DNA from: CAWKOH01 sp963851245
GTDB taxonomy: Bacteria > Actinomycetota > Acidimicrobiia > Acidimicrobiales > Palsa-688
Assembly (NCBI GenBank): GCA_963851245.1
Contig: CAWKOH010000011.1
Coordinates: 62,001 to 126,000 of the forward strand
DNA length: 64,000 nucleotides
Direction of reading: 5' to 3'
Every line of letters starts with the position of its first letter. The stretch's first letter is position 1. Shown here in pieces: positions 8,666 to 17,430 of the stretch. A program made the position numbers and the translations under genes. Under the pieces are notes generated by a model. That model was not told the DNA's origin and made no database searches. It saw only the letters and a program-made list of their open reading frames with translations.

Positions 8666-9052
8666 ATGAGCGATCGTCCAGCATGGTTGCGTGAGGCATA
8701 CGACGCTCTCGGGCGGGGCGATCTCGATCCGTGGAGGACGTTGCTCGACCCCGGGGTCGTCTGGCGTGCCGCCGACAGGCCGGATGTCCCAGAAACGCCC
8801 ACCTGAGGCAACCGGCGGGAGGTCGTGGACCTCCTCACGCAGCACTACGAGAAAGGGCGGCGCTTCCACGTGAGCGAAGCGGTCGAGCGGGGTGCAGCTG
8901 TTGCACTCGGTCTGACGATTTCGCAGCCCGGCTGGTCTGGGACGGTGGAAGTGTTCAAGGTGTTCACGTTCGCGACGACCGGCGACAAGGTAGTGGTCAT
9001 GCAGGACTGCGACTCCCGCGAGTCAGCATTGGCGATGCTGGCCGCCGGCTGA
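8666..9052 (+). CDS. SnoaL/NTF2-like protein with in-frame TGA (candidate selenoprotein or nonsense mutant)
   Basis: From ATG 8666 the frame reads MSDRPAWLREAYDALGRGDL, then VVWRAADRPDVPETPT, then TGA at 8804-8806, then GNRREVVDLLTQHYEKG and on to VFKVFTFATTGDKVVVMQDC before a normal stop. Both halves fit one SnoaL-like fold of about 128 residues, and the frame does not change. In related proteins I recall Cys in the 'PTCxNRxEV' position, so the TGA sits where Cys is expected. A 17-base perfect hairpin (8818-8834) begins 11 bases after the TGA. Since the window holds a UGSC selenoprotein, Sec insertion is possible; a TGC-to-TGA mutation or a read error explains it equally well. Confidence 0.5.
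8818..8834 (+). promoter_or_regulatory. SECIS-like hairpin after the in-frame TGA
   Basis: GGAGGTC and GACCTCC form a perfect 7-bp stem with loop GTG. The spacer from the TGA is 11 bases and the loop begins with G about 18 bases after the TGA. This fits the loose bacterial SECIS rule (small apical loop with an early G, 16-37 bases after UGA). Hairpins of this size can occur by chance in GC-rich coding DNA. Confidence 0.35.
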
Positions 9053-9069
9053 TCTCCACTTTCGTCGGG

Positions 9070-11451
9070 TTACTCGACCGGCTCGGTGCCGATGACCGCC
9101 TGCTCCCGCAGGCGGTCCAGGTCACGGTCGGAGAGGCCGAGGAGCTCCCGAAGGACCTCCTCGCTGCTCTCGCCGAGCATGGGGGCACGTCGCCTTATCC
9201 AGGGTTCGCCCGCCAGGTCCAGGGTGGCGAAGCGGAAGGGGACGGTGGAAAGCGGGTGGGTGCCGACGACGGGATGGCTGACCTGCTCGTAGAAGCCGCG
9301 GGCCAGGAGCTGGGGGTGCAGACTCGTGAGCCGGGAGTCGACGAGGGGCGCTGCCGGCACGCCCGAGCCGACGAGAAGTGTGACCGCCGCGTCCAGCTCC
9401 TGGCCCGCCGCCCATTCGCTGAGTCCGGCGTCGATGCGGTCGTGCTGCCGGCGCCGGCCATCCCGGGTGACCAGGCCTGTATCGGTCGCCCAGGGCGGCC
9501 TGCCCAACGCCTTGACCAACCGCTGCCAATGCTCGTCGGTGGCGACCGACACAGCTAGCCACTGCTCAACGCCCAGGCAGGCATATACGCCCTGTGGGGC
9601 AGCCCACGGAGACCGGTTGCCGTCACGCTGCATGAGCCCGCCGTAAGCCGTGTACTCCACGATCTGCTCGGCCCCGGCGTTCAACGCCCCTTCCACCATC
9701 GGGACCTCGACCAGGCTGCCCTCGCCGGTGATCTCCCGCTCGGCGAGAGCCACCAGGGCGGCGAACGCCGCGTTCATGCCCGAGAGTGGATCGCAGGGAC
9801 CCTGGGGGATGCGGGGTTGGTCCTCGACGTGCCCGGTGATCCAGGCCATGCCACTGACTTGCTCCATGGTCTGGGCAAAGCCGACGTTGTCGCGCCACGG
9901 ACCATCCAGCCCGAAGGCTGGCATGCGGACCAGGATCGTGCGGGGGGAGAGACCGTGGAGGTCGTCCCAGCCCAGGCCGAACTTCTCGAACACCCTCGGG
10001 GAGAAGTTCTCCACGACCACGTCGCAACCGGCGACAAGCCTCTTTCCCAGCTCCAACCCCGCAGGTTGGGCCAGATCGAGGGTCAGGTTGCGCTTGTTGG
10101 TGTTGGCGGAGAGGTACACGGCGCTGTACTCCCACCACTGCTCACGCGGGCCGAAGATCTGGGCGACCATCCGCATACCGTCCAACCGCTGCACGGACTC
10201 GACATGGATGACATCGGCGCCGAGCATTCCCAGCATCTGCGTGGAGGAGGGACCGGCCCACCAGGCCGTGCAGTCCAGGACGCGGACGCCTTCGAGAGGG
10301 AGCGGCGGAGGGCCGCTGGGCAACCGCCGGTCGCGCGTGCGGGACCCGATTCGACGACTGTGCTCCCCGAGACGGGGAGCCCGGTCCCGGAGCGGGATGG
10401 CACGTCCGTTCACGCGATAGGGAGGACGCGGTTGTACAAAGGTTCCGTCGGGATTGGTCACGAACACGCCGCGGGCTCGAAAGTGATCCTGCTCCAGCAC
10501 GCTGCGGCCATCGCAAACCGGAGCGACGGGGATTCTGAGCTCGGCCGCTCTGGCGACGATCTCTCTCGTCGGATGCCGGCGGGTCCAGGCCCGCACCAGC
10601 TCGTTCCACTCCGCCATTCGGGCCTTGCGCCCGGCCACCGTCGCCAGCTCCTCGTCGGACAGGAGGTCGGGCCGCTCGATGAGCTGCAGGAAGGCCTGGT
10701 ACTGGGCCCGCGAGTTGGTGTTGAAGCCGACCCAACCGTCGGCCGTGGGCTCGATCGAGGGGATCTCTACGGTGCGATGGGGCGCCTTCGGCGGCTGGCC
10801 CCCCAAGCGATGCATGAGATCGGCGTAGGTGTTACCTGCAATGGTCAGGCACTCGTGCAGGGAGAAATCGATCACCTCCCCGTGCCCGGTCCGGCATGAC
10901 CGCTGCACCGCGGCGAGGGCCGCCACCGCGGCGAAGGTGCCGCCGACCCAGTCGGTGATGCGCCCCCCGGCCTGAATGGGCGGCTGGCTGGGCAGTCCCC
11001 GCTTGCCGAGGGAGCCGCTCTCGGCCTGGAGGGTGAACTCGGTCCACGGCCGGCCCGCGTATGGACCCGTGCGGCCAAAGGGCGTGATGGAGATGATGAC
11101 GAGGGCCGGGTTCTCGCCCGCCAGGTACGTGGGCACACCGTCGGTGCTGACACCGGACTCGTCGGTGCCCGGGGACTCGACGACGAGATCGGCGCCAGCG
11201 ATCAGGGTGGCCACCTCGTCGTCTCGGGGGGTACCGGTCACGGAGAGCTTGGAGGTGTTCAGGAACCGGAAGAGGGCCCCGTCGTGTCCCCCCAGGTGGG
11301 CGCCCGTCGCCGACCAGGAGCGCAGCGGATCACCCGCCGGCGGCTCGACCTTGATGACCTCAGCGCCGGCATCGGCGAAGAGCTTGGTGCAGTAGGACCC
11401 GGCGATCCCGGTGGAGAGATCGACGACCCGCAAATCGGAAAGGCCGTGCAC
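9070..11451 (-). CDS. Two-domain CaiB/BaiF-type (class III) CoA-transferase
   Basis: A 793-residue protein made of two complete CoA-transferase domains in tandem. Domain 1 (about 1-370) begins LSDLRVVDLSTGIAGSY, with FADAGAEVIKVEPP and RTGHGEVIDFSLHE. Domain 2 (about 383-790) begins LEGVRVLDCTAWWAGP, with LGADVIHVESVQ and GEGSLVEVPMVEG. Single-domain members are about 400 residues and dimerise as interlocked rings, so this fusion would make a covalent pseudo-dimer. The family moves CoA between carboxylic acids, often in aromatic, steroid or carnitine-like catabolism. The start is GTG 11451. Confidence 0.9.
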   Translation of the reverse strand: MHGLSDLRVVDLSTGIAGSYCTKLFADAGAEVIKVEPPAGDPLRSWSATGAHLGGHDGALFRFLNTSKLSVTGTPRDDEVATLIAGADLVVESPGTDESGVSTDGVPTYLAGENPALVIISITPFGRTGPYAGRPWTEFTLQAESGSLGKRGLPSQPPIQAGGRITDWVGGTFAAVAALAAVQRSCRTGHGEVIDFSLHECLTIAGNTYADLMHRLGGQPPKAPHRTVEIPSIEPTADGWVGFNTNSRAQYQAFLQLIERPDLLSDEELATVAGRKARMAEWNELVRAWTRRHPTREIVARAAELRIPVAPVCDGRSVLEQDHFRARGVFVTNPDGTFVQPRPPYRVNGRAIPLRDRAPRLGEHSRRIGSRTRDRRLPSGPPPLPLEGVRVLDCTAWWAGPSSTQMLGMLGADVIHVESVQRLDGMRMVAQIFGPREQWWEYSAVYLSANTNKRNLTLDLAQPAGLELGKRLVAGCDVVVENFSPRVFEKFGLGWDDLHGLSPRTILVRMPAFGLDGPWRDNVGFAQTMEQVSGMAWITGHVEDQPRIPQGPCDPLSGMNAAFAALVALAEREITGEGSLVEVPMVEGALNAGAEQIVEYTAYGGLMQRDGNRSPWAAPQGVYACLGVEQWLAVSVATDEHWQRLVKALGRPPWATDTGLVTRDGRRRQHDRIDAGLSEWAAGQELDAAVTLLVGSGVPAAPLVDSRLTSLHPQLLARGFYEQVSHPVVGTHPLSTVPFRFATLDLAGEPWIRRRAPMLGESSEEVLRELLGLSDRDLDRLREQAVIGTEPVE

Positions 11452-11511
11452 GGCGTGTACGCAAGCGGGTTTTGCCCCCTCTCGTCAAGCCCGCATGTGG
11501 TCTCGCTTGTC

Positions 11512-12173
11512 TCAGACCGGTGTTGAGCCGGCAGCCGTCAGCCGTTGCTTGGCCTGATCGTACAGGTCAGCGGAGAGAGGACCCTGCTCCGCGGCCGCCA
11601 CGTTGGCTCGGAAGTGGTCGGCGTTGCTCGTGCCCACGATCGTGGTGTGCAGATCGGGATGGCTGAGGGTGAACCTCAGCACGAAGGCCATGCGGTCCAT
11701 CCCATCGAGGAGGGAGTCGAGGCCGGCAGCGGCCCACCGGTCCCGGCCGACGCCGGCGCCGAGTCCCAACGGTCCCTGCCAGTCCTTCTCGTCGGAGGGC
11801 CGAGGGTTTCGGTGCCCAGGCGTCGCAGGCTTTGCTCCACACCGGCCCTCACGTTGGCCGGGCTGAAATCGTGGGGCAAGGGCCGGGGCGTCCCCGGCGG
11901 GAACTCGCCCGTCGGGCATCCGCACTTGGATGCCAGGAAGTACTCGTCGCGGCGATGGCCTATGAACCTCCCGATCAGCTCCTCGCTCCGGCCGTAGTCG
12001 ATGGAGGTGTCGATAAAGTTCACCCCGCTATCGAGCACGGCGTTCAGCAGCGAGCCCGCGTCCTCGTCGGCGATCTGCGGTCCGGTCGGGGCGCCGCGCA
12101 GTTCCATGGCGCCGAAGCCGAGCACGGTCACCTCCGCGCCTGTGCGGCCGAGCGGGCGAGTAGCGAGTGCCAT
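11512..12173 (-). pseudogene. Aldo/keto reductase with internal deletion and frameshift
   Basis: The N-terminal part (from ATG 12173) reads RPLGRTGAEVTVLGFGAMEL, NFIDTSIDYGRSEELIG and VRAGVEQSLRRLGTETLG, the NADPH-binding barrel start of aldo/keto reductases. The frame is then lost and another frame (11512 to about 11830) supplies DEKDWQGPLGLGAGVGRDRW, FTLSHPDLHTTIVGT and LYDQAKQRLTAAG, the C-terminal part. About 100 residues between them, including the substrate-side strands, are missing. The joined length is about 220 codons against about 320 in the family. Confidence 0.8.
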
Positions 12174-12352
12174 GACCGGAGCCTACGCCGGTCCGTACCC
12201 CACCCCGAACCGAGCTGGGAGGTGTGGAGGCCGACTAAGAAGCTGACGTCGCCGGCCATGAACAAGCCAGGACGTCGCACAGCGCACAATCAAGTCGATT
12301 GCGGCCCGGAACGAGTTTGCGGAAGCGTCCGCATGCGGCGGGCTGTCGTGGC

Positions 12353-13135
12353 TCACTGGAGGGCCGCCGGGACGGTGTGGGTGGTGCAGGTGAGGATGAT
12401 CTCCCCTCCGCTGACCTGGCCGGAGCCCACGCAGGGGACTAGCGAGTTGTAGGAGAAGGTGAAGCTCAGCGGCCCCAGCTCGATGTGCACCAGGCCTGCC
12501 TCGGCTTGCACGTTGGCCTTTATGCCGCTCGCCAGCCCGCTCATGTCAGCCTCGGCGCCGTGGCCGGCGGCCCGGAGCGCCTCGGCGACGCTGAGGGTGG
12601 CCGTGATAGTGGCAGTGGAGAGGCTGTCGACTCGAGTTTTGCCGTGCAGGAGGTCATTTCGGTTGATCTTCAGGCTGCGGGCGGTGACATCGACCGTGTC
12701 GAGGTGCAACCGCCCGTCGGTGACGTCGGTGACGTGGGCGTGAACGTCCTGCAACGTGCCCGATACGGCCAGCCGGGGCAGATAGATGGAGGACGAGATG
12801 GTCACGCTGGCGTGGGAGCCGGGAAAGCTGTGCTCGATATGCGACGCCACTCGCCCTTCGGTCCAGTGGATGGCGACATGGTCCGCTACGAACACGGCCC
12901 CGGCTACGACCACCACGACCACCAGAGAGACTACAAGCTTGCGCAGCTCAGCTCTCCTCTGCTCGCGGGTTCGTTCTCCTGCTACACCCAGAGCGGCAGT
13001 GACCGGGTGGACGGGGAACCGGCGAACGGGCCATTTCGGTAACCTACCCACTCGAGGCCACCACTCGAGTGAGAAGGCGGCCACGGTCACGGCAGGCGGG
13101 AAGAAGAGGTTTTCAGGTCGGTGTTCCCCGCTCAC
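12353..13135 (-). CDS. DUF2993 / LmeA-like phospholipid-binding protein
   Basis: One N-terminal membrane anchor (KLVVSLVVVVVVAGAVFVA, about residue 70) is followed by a beta-rich region with HLDTVDVTARSLKINRND, the characteristic DUF2993 segment. LmeA of mycobacteria binds phospholipid and supports mannan elongation in the cell envelope; a periplasmic-side lipid-binding role is inferred here. The annotated start, GTG 13135, overlaps the stop of the upstream isomerase-like gene by 4 bases (GTGA), which suggests coupling; the first 60 residues are poorly conserved in type, so an internal start is possible. Confidence 0.75.
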   Translation of the reverse strand: MSGEHRPENLFFPPAVTVAAFSLEWWPRVGRLPKWPVRRFPVHPVTAALGVAGERTREQRRAELRKLVVSLVVVVVVAGAVFVADHVAIHWTEGRVASHIEHSFPGSHASVTISSSIYLPRLAVSGTLQDVHAHVTDVTDGRLHLDTVDVTARSLKINRNDLLHGKTRVDSLSTATITATLSVAEALRAAGHGAEADMSGLASGIKANVQAEAGLVHIELGPLSFTFSYNSLVPCVGSGQVSGGEIILTCTTHTVPAALQ

Positions 13136-13431
13136 TGGTCGGCTCGTCCGGGGTCGTTCGGATGAGGGGAGAGGGGCATCACCTCATCTGTGCGCCAAAC
13201 CCGCAGCGGCATCGAGGCGAGGACCTCTTCGAGGTGCTGGCTGTCGTCGGCGGCGAAAAGCCCCAGCGTGCGCCATTCCCCCGGCTGCAGGGGCGGCCGC
13301 CAGAGCCGAAGCAAGTGGCCCTGCGCCGCCAGTTCCCGGGCCCTTGCCGCCTCCCGCCCGCGGATCTCATCGACAGCTTCCTCCGGAGTGCCATCGGGGA
13401 CGTGGGTGGTCATGGTCACGAGATACTCCAT
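13132..13431 (-). CDS. Muconolactone delta-isomerase-like protein
   Basis: A 99-residue protein with the small ferredoxin-like fold wording of muconolactone isomerases: EYLVTMTTHVPDGTPEEAVD, ARARELAAQGHLLRLWRPP and SMPLRVWRTDEVMPLSPHP. True CatC enzymes act in the beta-ketoadipate pathway on muconolactone; with no cat genes nearby the substrate here is unknown. ATG start with GAGG close by. Overlaps the DUF2993 gene. Confidence 0.85.
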   Translation of the reverse strand: MEYLVTMTTHVPDGTPEEAVDEIRGREAARARELAAQGHLLRLWRPPLQPGEWRTLGLFAADDSQHLEEVLASMPLRVWRTDEVMPLSPHPNDPGRADQ

Positions 13432-13663
13432 CGCCTCAGCGTCGCACGGCGTTGCCGTGTCGCGTCAACTGCTACCCCTGGTTCTGGTCTGGGTGAGATG
13501 CGACCATGGGTCTACAAACAGCCAGAAGCGCTGGCCGAGCAGAGAAACACCGTGCGCGCCCGGTCGGCCCTTTTGGAGTGAACCTGTTCGCTCCGAGCCC
13601 AGGCCCCTCGACCGGGAGGATATCGATCGGTACCTGGGACTCATTCAGCCTGTCAGGCCTGCC

Positions 13664-14573
13664 TCACCCCTCGGCCTGGATGGAGTTGGCCCGAGGATCG
13701 GTGGGAAGGGGCCGGCGAGCGGCCCGTTCGTAGCTATTGGTGGCATAGCCCCGGGCGTCTTCGAAGGGCTTCCACCTCGGCGTGGCTCCGAGCGGTTGGT
13801 CACCGATGACTGTGACCCTGTGTATGACTCGACGGTCGGTGTAGTCGTTGACGGCGTGGTGCTGGGTGCAGCGGTTATCCCACATGCCTAGCGTGCCGGG
13901 GCTCCACCGGTAGCGGCACTGGAACCGGGGCTGCTCGGACCACGCGTACAGATGCTCGAGGAGCGTGTCGCTCTCCTCTCGGCGGAGCTCCACGATGTGA
14001 GAGGTGAAGGTGCGGTTGACGAACAGAGATCGACGCCCCGTCTCCGGATGGGTGCGAACGACCGGATGGGTGGCGTTGACCTCCGGATGCCCGAAGGGAA
14101 TGGCGGCGTGAAAGGCCGTGAGCCCGTCGAGGAGATCCCGCATCGGGTCTGACAGCGTCTCGTAGGCGAGGTACTGGTTCGTCCACAGGGTGTCGCCCCC
14201 GCTCGGGGGGCACTCGATCATCTGCAGGATGGAGGCGAGCGGGGGCGTCGCGCTCGAAGGTCACGTCGGTGTGCCAGGTGTCCGCCTTGGCGCCCTTGTC
14301 GCTGTCCAGAACGACTATTTGCGGGTGGGCCTGGTCAAGCTTGGGGATGTACGGGTGGATCTCGAGTTCGCCGAGGCGGGCCCCGAGCGCGATGTGGGCG
14401 TCCGCGTCGAGATTCTGGTCCGGGAAGAACAGGACGAGGTGGTCGAGCCAGGCGGCTCGGATCTCGTCCCAGGTCGCGTCGTCGATCCGGTTGAGATCGA
14501 CGCCCGCGACCTCGGCGCCGATGCAACCGGTCAGGGGCCGCAGGTCGAGCGTTGTCATTGTCGATTGGTTCAC
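13664..14573 (-). CDS. TauD/TfdA-type Fe(II)/2-oxoglutarate dioxygenase, frameshifted
   Basis: The product would be about 302 residues. The metal ligands WHTDVTF (HxD) lie in the first frame and the distal His (TQHHAVNDY) and 2-oxoglutarate-binding Arg (RRVIHRVTV) in the second. The frames join at a G5 run on the + strand (14241-14245): removing one base restores a continuous DAPLASILQMIECPP. The start is taken as GTG 14573, which has GGAGAC upstream and overlaps the stop of the TetR gene (GTGA); ATG 14558 is the alternative. Such enzymes cleave sulfonates, aryloxyacetates or related side chains. The break is likely a sequence error or a recent mutation. Confidence 0.8.
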
Positions 14574-15220
14574 GGCTGTCTCCAGTACGTCGGCGGAGCC
14601 GTCAGAGCCCCGGTGATGAGTTCGATGAGGTCCGGGACGATTGCGGCGGGCAGGGGAACGGCTTGATCCCCGCCCAGGTGGCGTCCGGGGTTGGCCAGCA
14701 CGTCCAGCAACGTCGATGCGGCGACCGAGAAGCGGAACCGCCGCACCTCTTCGGACAGGTCGGGAAGGGCCATCGCCAGGACCGGCTCCAACCGCTTCCA
14801 TTGAGGGGAGAAGGCATCAGTGAGCAGTCCCCGCCACGGCTCACCTGAACGGTCGAGGGTGGCGAGGAAGCGGATGTAATACCGACCGTCCTCGGTGTCG
14901 CAGAAACGGGCAAGGGGGAGCACCAGAGCCTCCACGACCCGGTGGACGGGAGGGCGGCGCATTGTCCCCAGGTCGTCGAGCATGGCCAGCCGGTGGGCCG
15001 CCAGCGGCCCCATCCTGCGTTCGAGGGCCGCCGCGACCAGCGCTTCCTTGGATCCGAAGTGGTAGTGGGCGGCTGCCACATTGCTGTCGGCGGCGGCATT
15101 GATAGCTCTGACCGACACCCCGTTCACGCCGTGCTCACCGATCAACCGCTCGGTGGCGTCGAGAAGCCGGGAGGGCGTCGAATCGTCGGTGGCGCGACCT
15201 TCGCTCGTCTGGGCGGGCAC
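14570..15220 (-). CDS. TetR-family transcriptional regulator
   Basis: A 216-residue regulator. The DNA-binding domain is at about residues 17-62: LLDATERLIGEHGVNGVSVR, then HYHFGSKEALVAAALERR. The rest is a helical ligand-binding domain. It is divergent from the amidohydrolase gene at 15317, and a perfect 10+3+10 palindrome (15238-15260) lies between them. It is coupled to the downstream dioxygenase by a 4-base overlap, so it probably represses both its own operon and the amidohydrolase operon until a ligand appears. Confidence 0.9.
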   Translation of the reverse strand: MPAQTSEGRATDDSTPSRLLDATERLIGEHGVNGVSVRAINAAADSNVAAAHYHFGSKEALVAAALERRMGPLAAHRLAMLDDLGTMRRPPVHRVVEALVLPLARFCDTEDGRYYIRFLATLDRSGEPWRGLLTDAFSPQWKRLEPVLAMALPDLSEEVRRFRFSVAASTLLDVLANPGRHLGGDQAVPLPAAIVPDLIELITGALTAPPTYWRQP

Positions 15221-15237
15221 GAGGAAAGTCTAGCTGT

Positions 15238-15260
15238 ATCACTTGATTTAATCAAGTGAT
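15238..15260. promoter_or_regulatory. Operator palindrome of the divergent TetR
   Basis: ATCACTTGAT TTA ATCAAGTGAT is a perfect inverted repeat with 10-base arms and a 3-base spacer, an unusually AT-rich island in the window. It sits 18 bases before the TetR start and 57 before the amidohydrolase start, where a TetR dimer would block both promoters. Confidence 0.8.
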
Positions 15261-15316
15261 GGTTCAGCCCTTTGCGGATATGGTTTACTGGCCGGGGTTG
15301 CCACGAAAGGGGGGCC

Positions 15317-16474
15317 ATGCTCTTCGACCGCTTCGACGTGATCGATGTCGATACTCACATCACGGAGCCGCCGGACACCTGGACGGCGAGAATGTCCACG
15401 AAGTGGGGCGACGCCGTCCCCCACATCGAGCGCATCGATGGTTGCGATACGTGGGTGATCAACGGAGCCCCTTGGGCCAAGCCGGGCCATACCGCTATGG
15501 CTGGATTCGCCGGCGTCCTGCCCGATGCCCCGAAGACCTACGAGGACATCGTCCCGGCGGCATGGGACTCCGCAGCTCGTGTGGCTTTTATGGACCAGCA
15601 GGGGATTCGGGCCCAGGTGCTATATCCCAACGTCGGTGGTTTCGGGGCGGGCGCCTGGTTCGATCGGGGTGAACCGGCTTTCGCACTGGACTGCGTCCGG
15701 GCCTACAACGACTTCCAGACCGATTTCGCCTCCGTGGCGCCTGACCGGCTGGTTCCGATCGCCTCGTTGCCTTTCTGGGATGTGCCGGCCGCGCTCGCCG
15801 AGATCGAGCGGTCGGTGGGCAACGGGCATGGTGGGATCAACTTCTGCAATTCGCCCGCGAAATACGGCCAGCCTCCCTTGTGGGACAGCCATTGGGATCC
15901 GATCTGGGCGGCCGCTCGGGATGCCGGAGTTACGGTGAACTTCCACATAGGCGGGGGCCGCATTGGCGAGCAGATCGGCGCCGGGACTGAAATGGGTTGG
16001 AGGGCCAATTTCTCGCGGGTCTCGGCCATGCTTTTCACCGACAATCTGGGGTGCATCTCCGACCTGATTCACGGGGGTGTCTGCCACCGGTTCCCCGATG
16101 TCAACTTCGTCTCGGTCGAGAGCGGGGTGGCCATGATTCCCGGTGCCCTCGAGGCGTTCGACTGGCAGTGGCGTAACAGCGGGGTCGTCTATGAGCACCC
16201 CGAGTACGACCTGCTGCCCACGGAATACTTCCGCCGTCAGATCTACGGGTGCTTCTGGTTCGAACGCGACGCCGTCATCCCGGCTCTTCTCGCCTATCCC
16301 GACAACATGTTGTACGAGACCGACTTCCCTCATCCGACCTGTCAGCACCCGGGACCGTATACACCGGCGGTGGAGCCCGAGGTGTACGCGGATGCCACCC
16401 TGGCGTCGCTGCCAGACGACGTTCTGGCCAAGGTCCTCCACGACAACGCGGCTCGGCTCTACCGCCTCGATTGA
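15317..16474 (+). CDS. Amidohydrolase-2-family metal-dependent hydrolase
   Basis: A 385-residue TIM-barrel hydrolase or decarboxylase. The start is ATG 15317 behind GAAAGGGGGG. Visible are the N-terminal metal motif DVDTHITEPPDTW (of HxE/HxH type), the barrel His NFHIGGG (about residue 210) and YETDFPHPTC with the C-terminal metal Asp (about residue 335). The family includes ACMSD-like decarboxylases and ring-opening hydrolases. First gene of an operon with the next three genes, facing the TetR operator. Confidence 0.88.
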   Translation: MLFDRFDVIDVDTHITEPPDTWTARMSTKWGDAVPHIERIDGCDTWVINGAPWAKPGHTAMAGFAGVLPDAPKTYEDIVPAAWDSAARVAFMDQQGIRAQVLYPNVGGFGAGAWFDRGEPAFALDCVRAYNDFQTDFASVAPDRLVPIASLPFWDVPAALAEIERSVGNGHGGINFCNSPAKYGQPPLWDSHWDPIWAAARDAGVTVNFHIGGGRIGEQIGAGTEMGWRANFSRVSAMLFTDNLGCISDLIHGGVCHRFPDVNFVSVESGVAMIPGALEAFDWQWRNSGVVYEHPEYDLLPTEYFRRQIYGCFWFERDAVIPALLAYPDNMLYETDFPHPTCQHPGPYTPAVEPEVYADATLASLPDDVLAKVLHDNAARLYRLD

Positions 16475-17430
16475 GGAGCGAGCTGGAGACTTGGCTGGCC
16501 GACGAGATCGGCGAGCCGGTCACCATAAGTGAGCTGACTCGCACCTCGGCCGGTTTCTCCCGCGAGAACTGGGTGTTCGACGCGACCTGGGCCGGCACCC
16601 GACACCACCTCATCGCCCGGCGGGACCCGGTCGGCAGCGTCCTCAACACCGACCGCAAGGTCGAAGCGACCGTGTTGAGGTCTCTGGCTGGCACGAACGT
16701 GCGGGTTCCGACGCTCCGCTGGGCCGACCTCGAAGGGCGGCGGCTCGGCCGCCCGACGCTGGTCATGGATCTCGCCCCTGGCGTCTGCGACGGGTTCGTG
16801 CTGAACGGTGAGCGTCCGCTCGACGAGCGCGTCGAGATCGCCGACCGCATCTACGACCAGCTCTCGGGCATCCATCTCGTCGAGTGGAGGCAGCTGGGCC
16901 TCGTAGGCGTCTTGAGCGATCCCGGACGCCACGCTGCTCAGCGCGCCGTGGATCATTGGGAAGCAGAGTTGCACCGGGTGCAGCTGGAACCGGAGCCCGA
17001 GCTCGCGTTCGTCATCAACTGGCTGCGCAAGACTGCTCCTTACAACGAGGTCACCACCCTCGTCCACGGCGACTTCAAACCCGGCAATGTCCTACTGGAC
17101 CGAGGGCACGTCACCGCCGTCCTCGACTGGGAGACTGTGCACCTGGGCGACCCCCATGAGGACCTCGGGTGGGTGACCAACCCTCTGCGCCAGCGCGAGC
17201 ACAGCATCCCCGGAGCCTGGGAGCCAAGCGACCTGGTGGACCGGTGGGCCAAAAGAACGGGTCTCACGCCGAACCTCGAGACCGTCCGGTGGTGGCAGGT
17301 GCTCGCCAACGTGAAGCTCTCGGTGATAGTGCTGACCGGCTCGCGCGCCTTCGTCGAGGGGCGCCTCGACCGCATCCACCAGTCACCGGTGCGCATCTAC
17401 CGCCTACTGCTCGACCAGATAGGCGTCTGA
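16471..17430 (+). CDS. Aminoglycoside-phosphotransferase-fold kinase (APH/ACAD10-like)
   Basis: The start is inferred as TTG 16471, which overlaps the amidohydrolase stop (TTGA) and lies directly at the start of family similarity. The 319-residue protein has the Brenner motif HGDFKPGNVLLD (catalytic Asp and Asn, about residue 200) and the metal-binding VLDWE with HLGDP. Proteins of this kind phosphorylate small hydroxy compounds; ACAD10-type members phosphorylate 4-hydroxy acids. Its place in a catabolic operon suggests activation of a hydroxylated intermediate rather than drug resistance. Confidence 0.88.
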   Translation: MRSELETWLADEIGEPVTISELTRTSAGFSRENWVFDATWAGTRHHLIARRDPVGSVLNTDRKVEATVLRSLAGTNVRVPTLRWADLEGRRLGRPTLVMDLAPGVCDGFVLNGERPLDERVEIADRIYDQLSGIHLVEWRQLGLVGVLSDPGRHAAQRAVDHWEAELHRVQLEPEPELAFVINWLRKTAPYNEVTTLVHGDFKPGNVLLDRGHVTAVLDWETVHLGDPHEDLGWVTNPLRQREHSIPGAWEPSDLVDRWAKRTGLTPNLETVRWWQVLANVKLSVIVLTGSRAFVEGRLDRIHQSPVRIYRLLLDQIGV

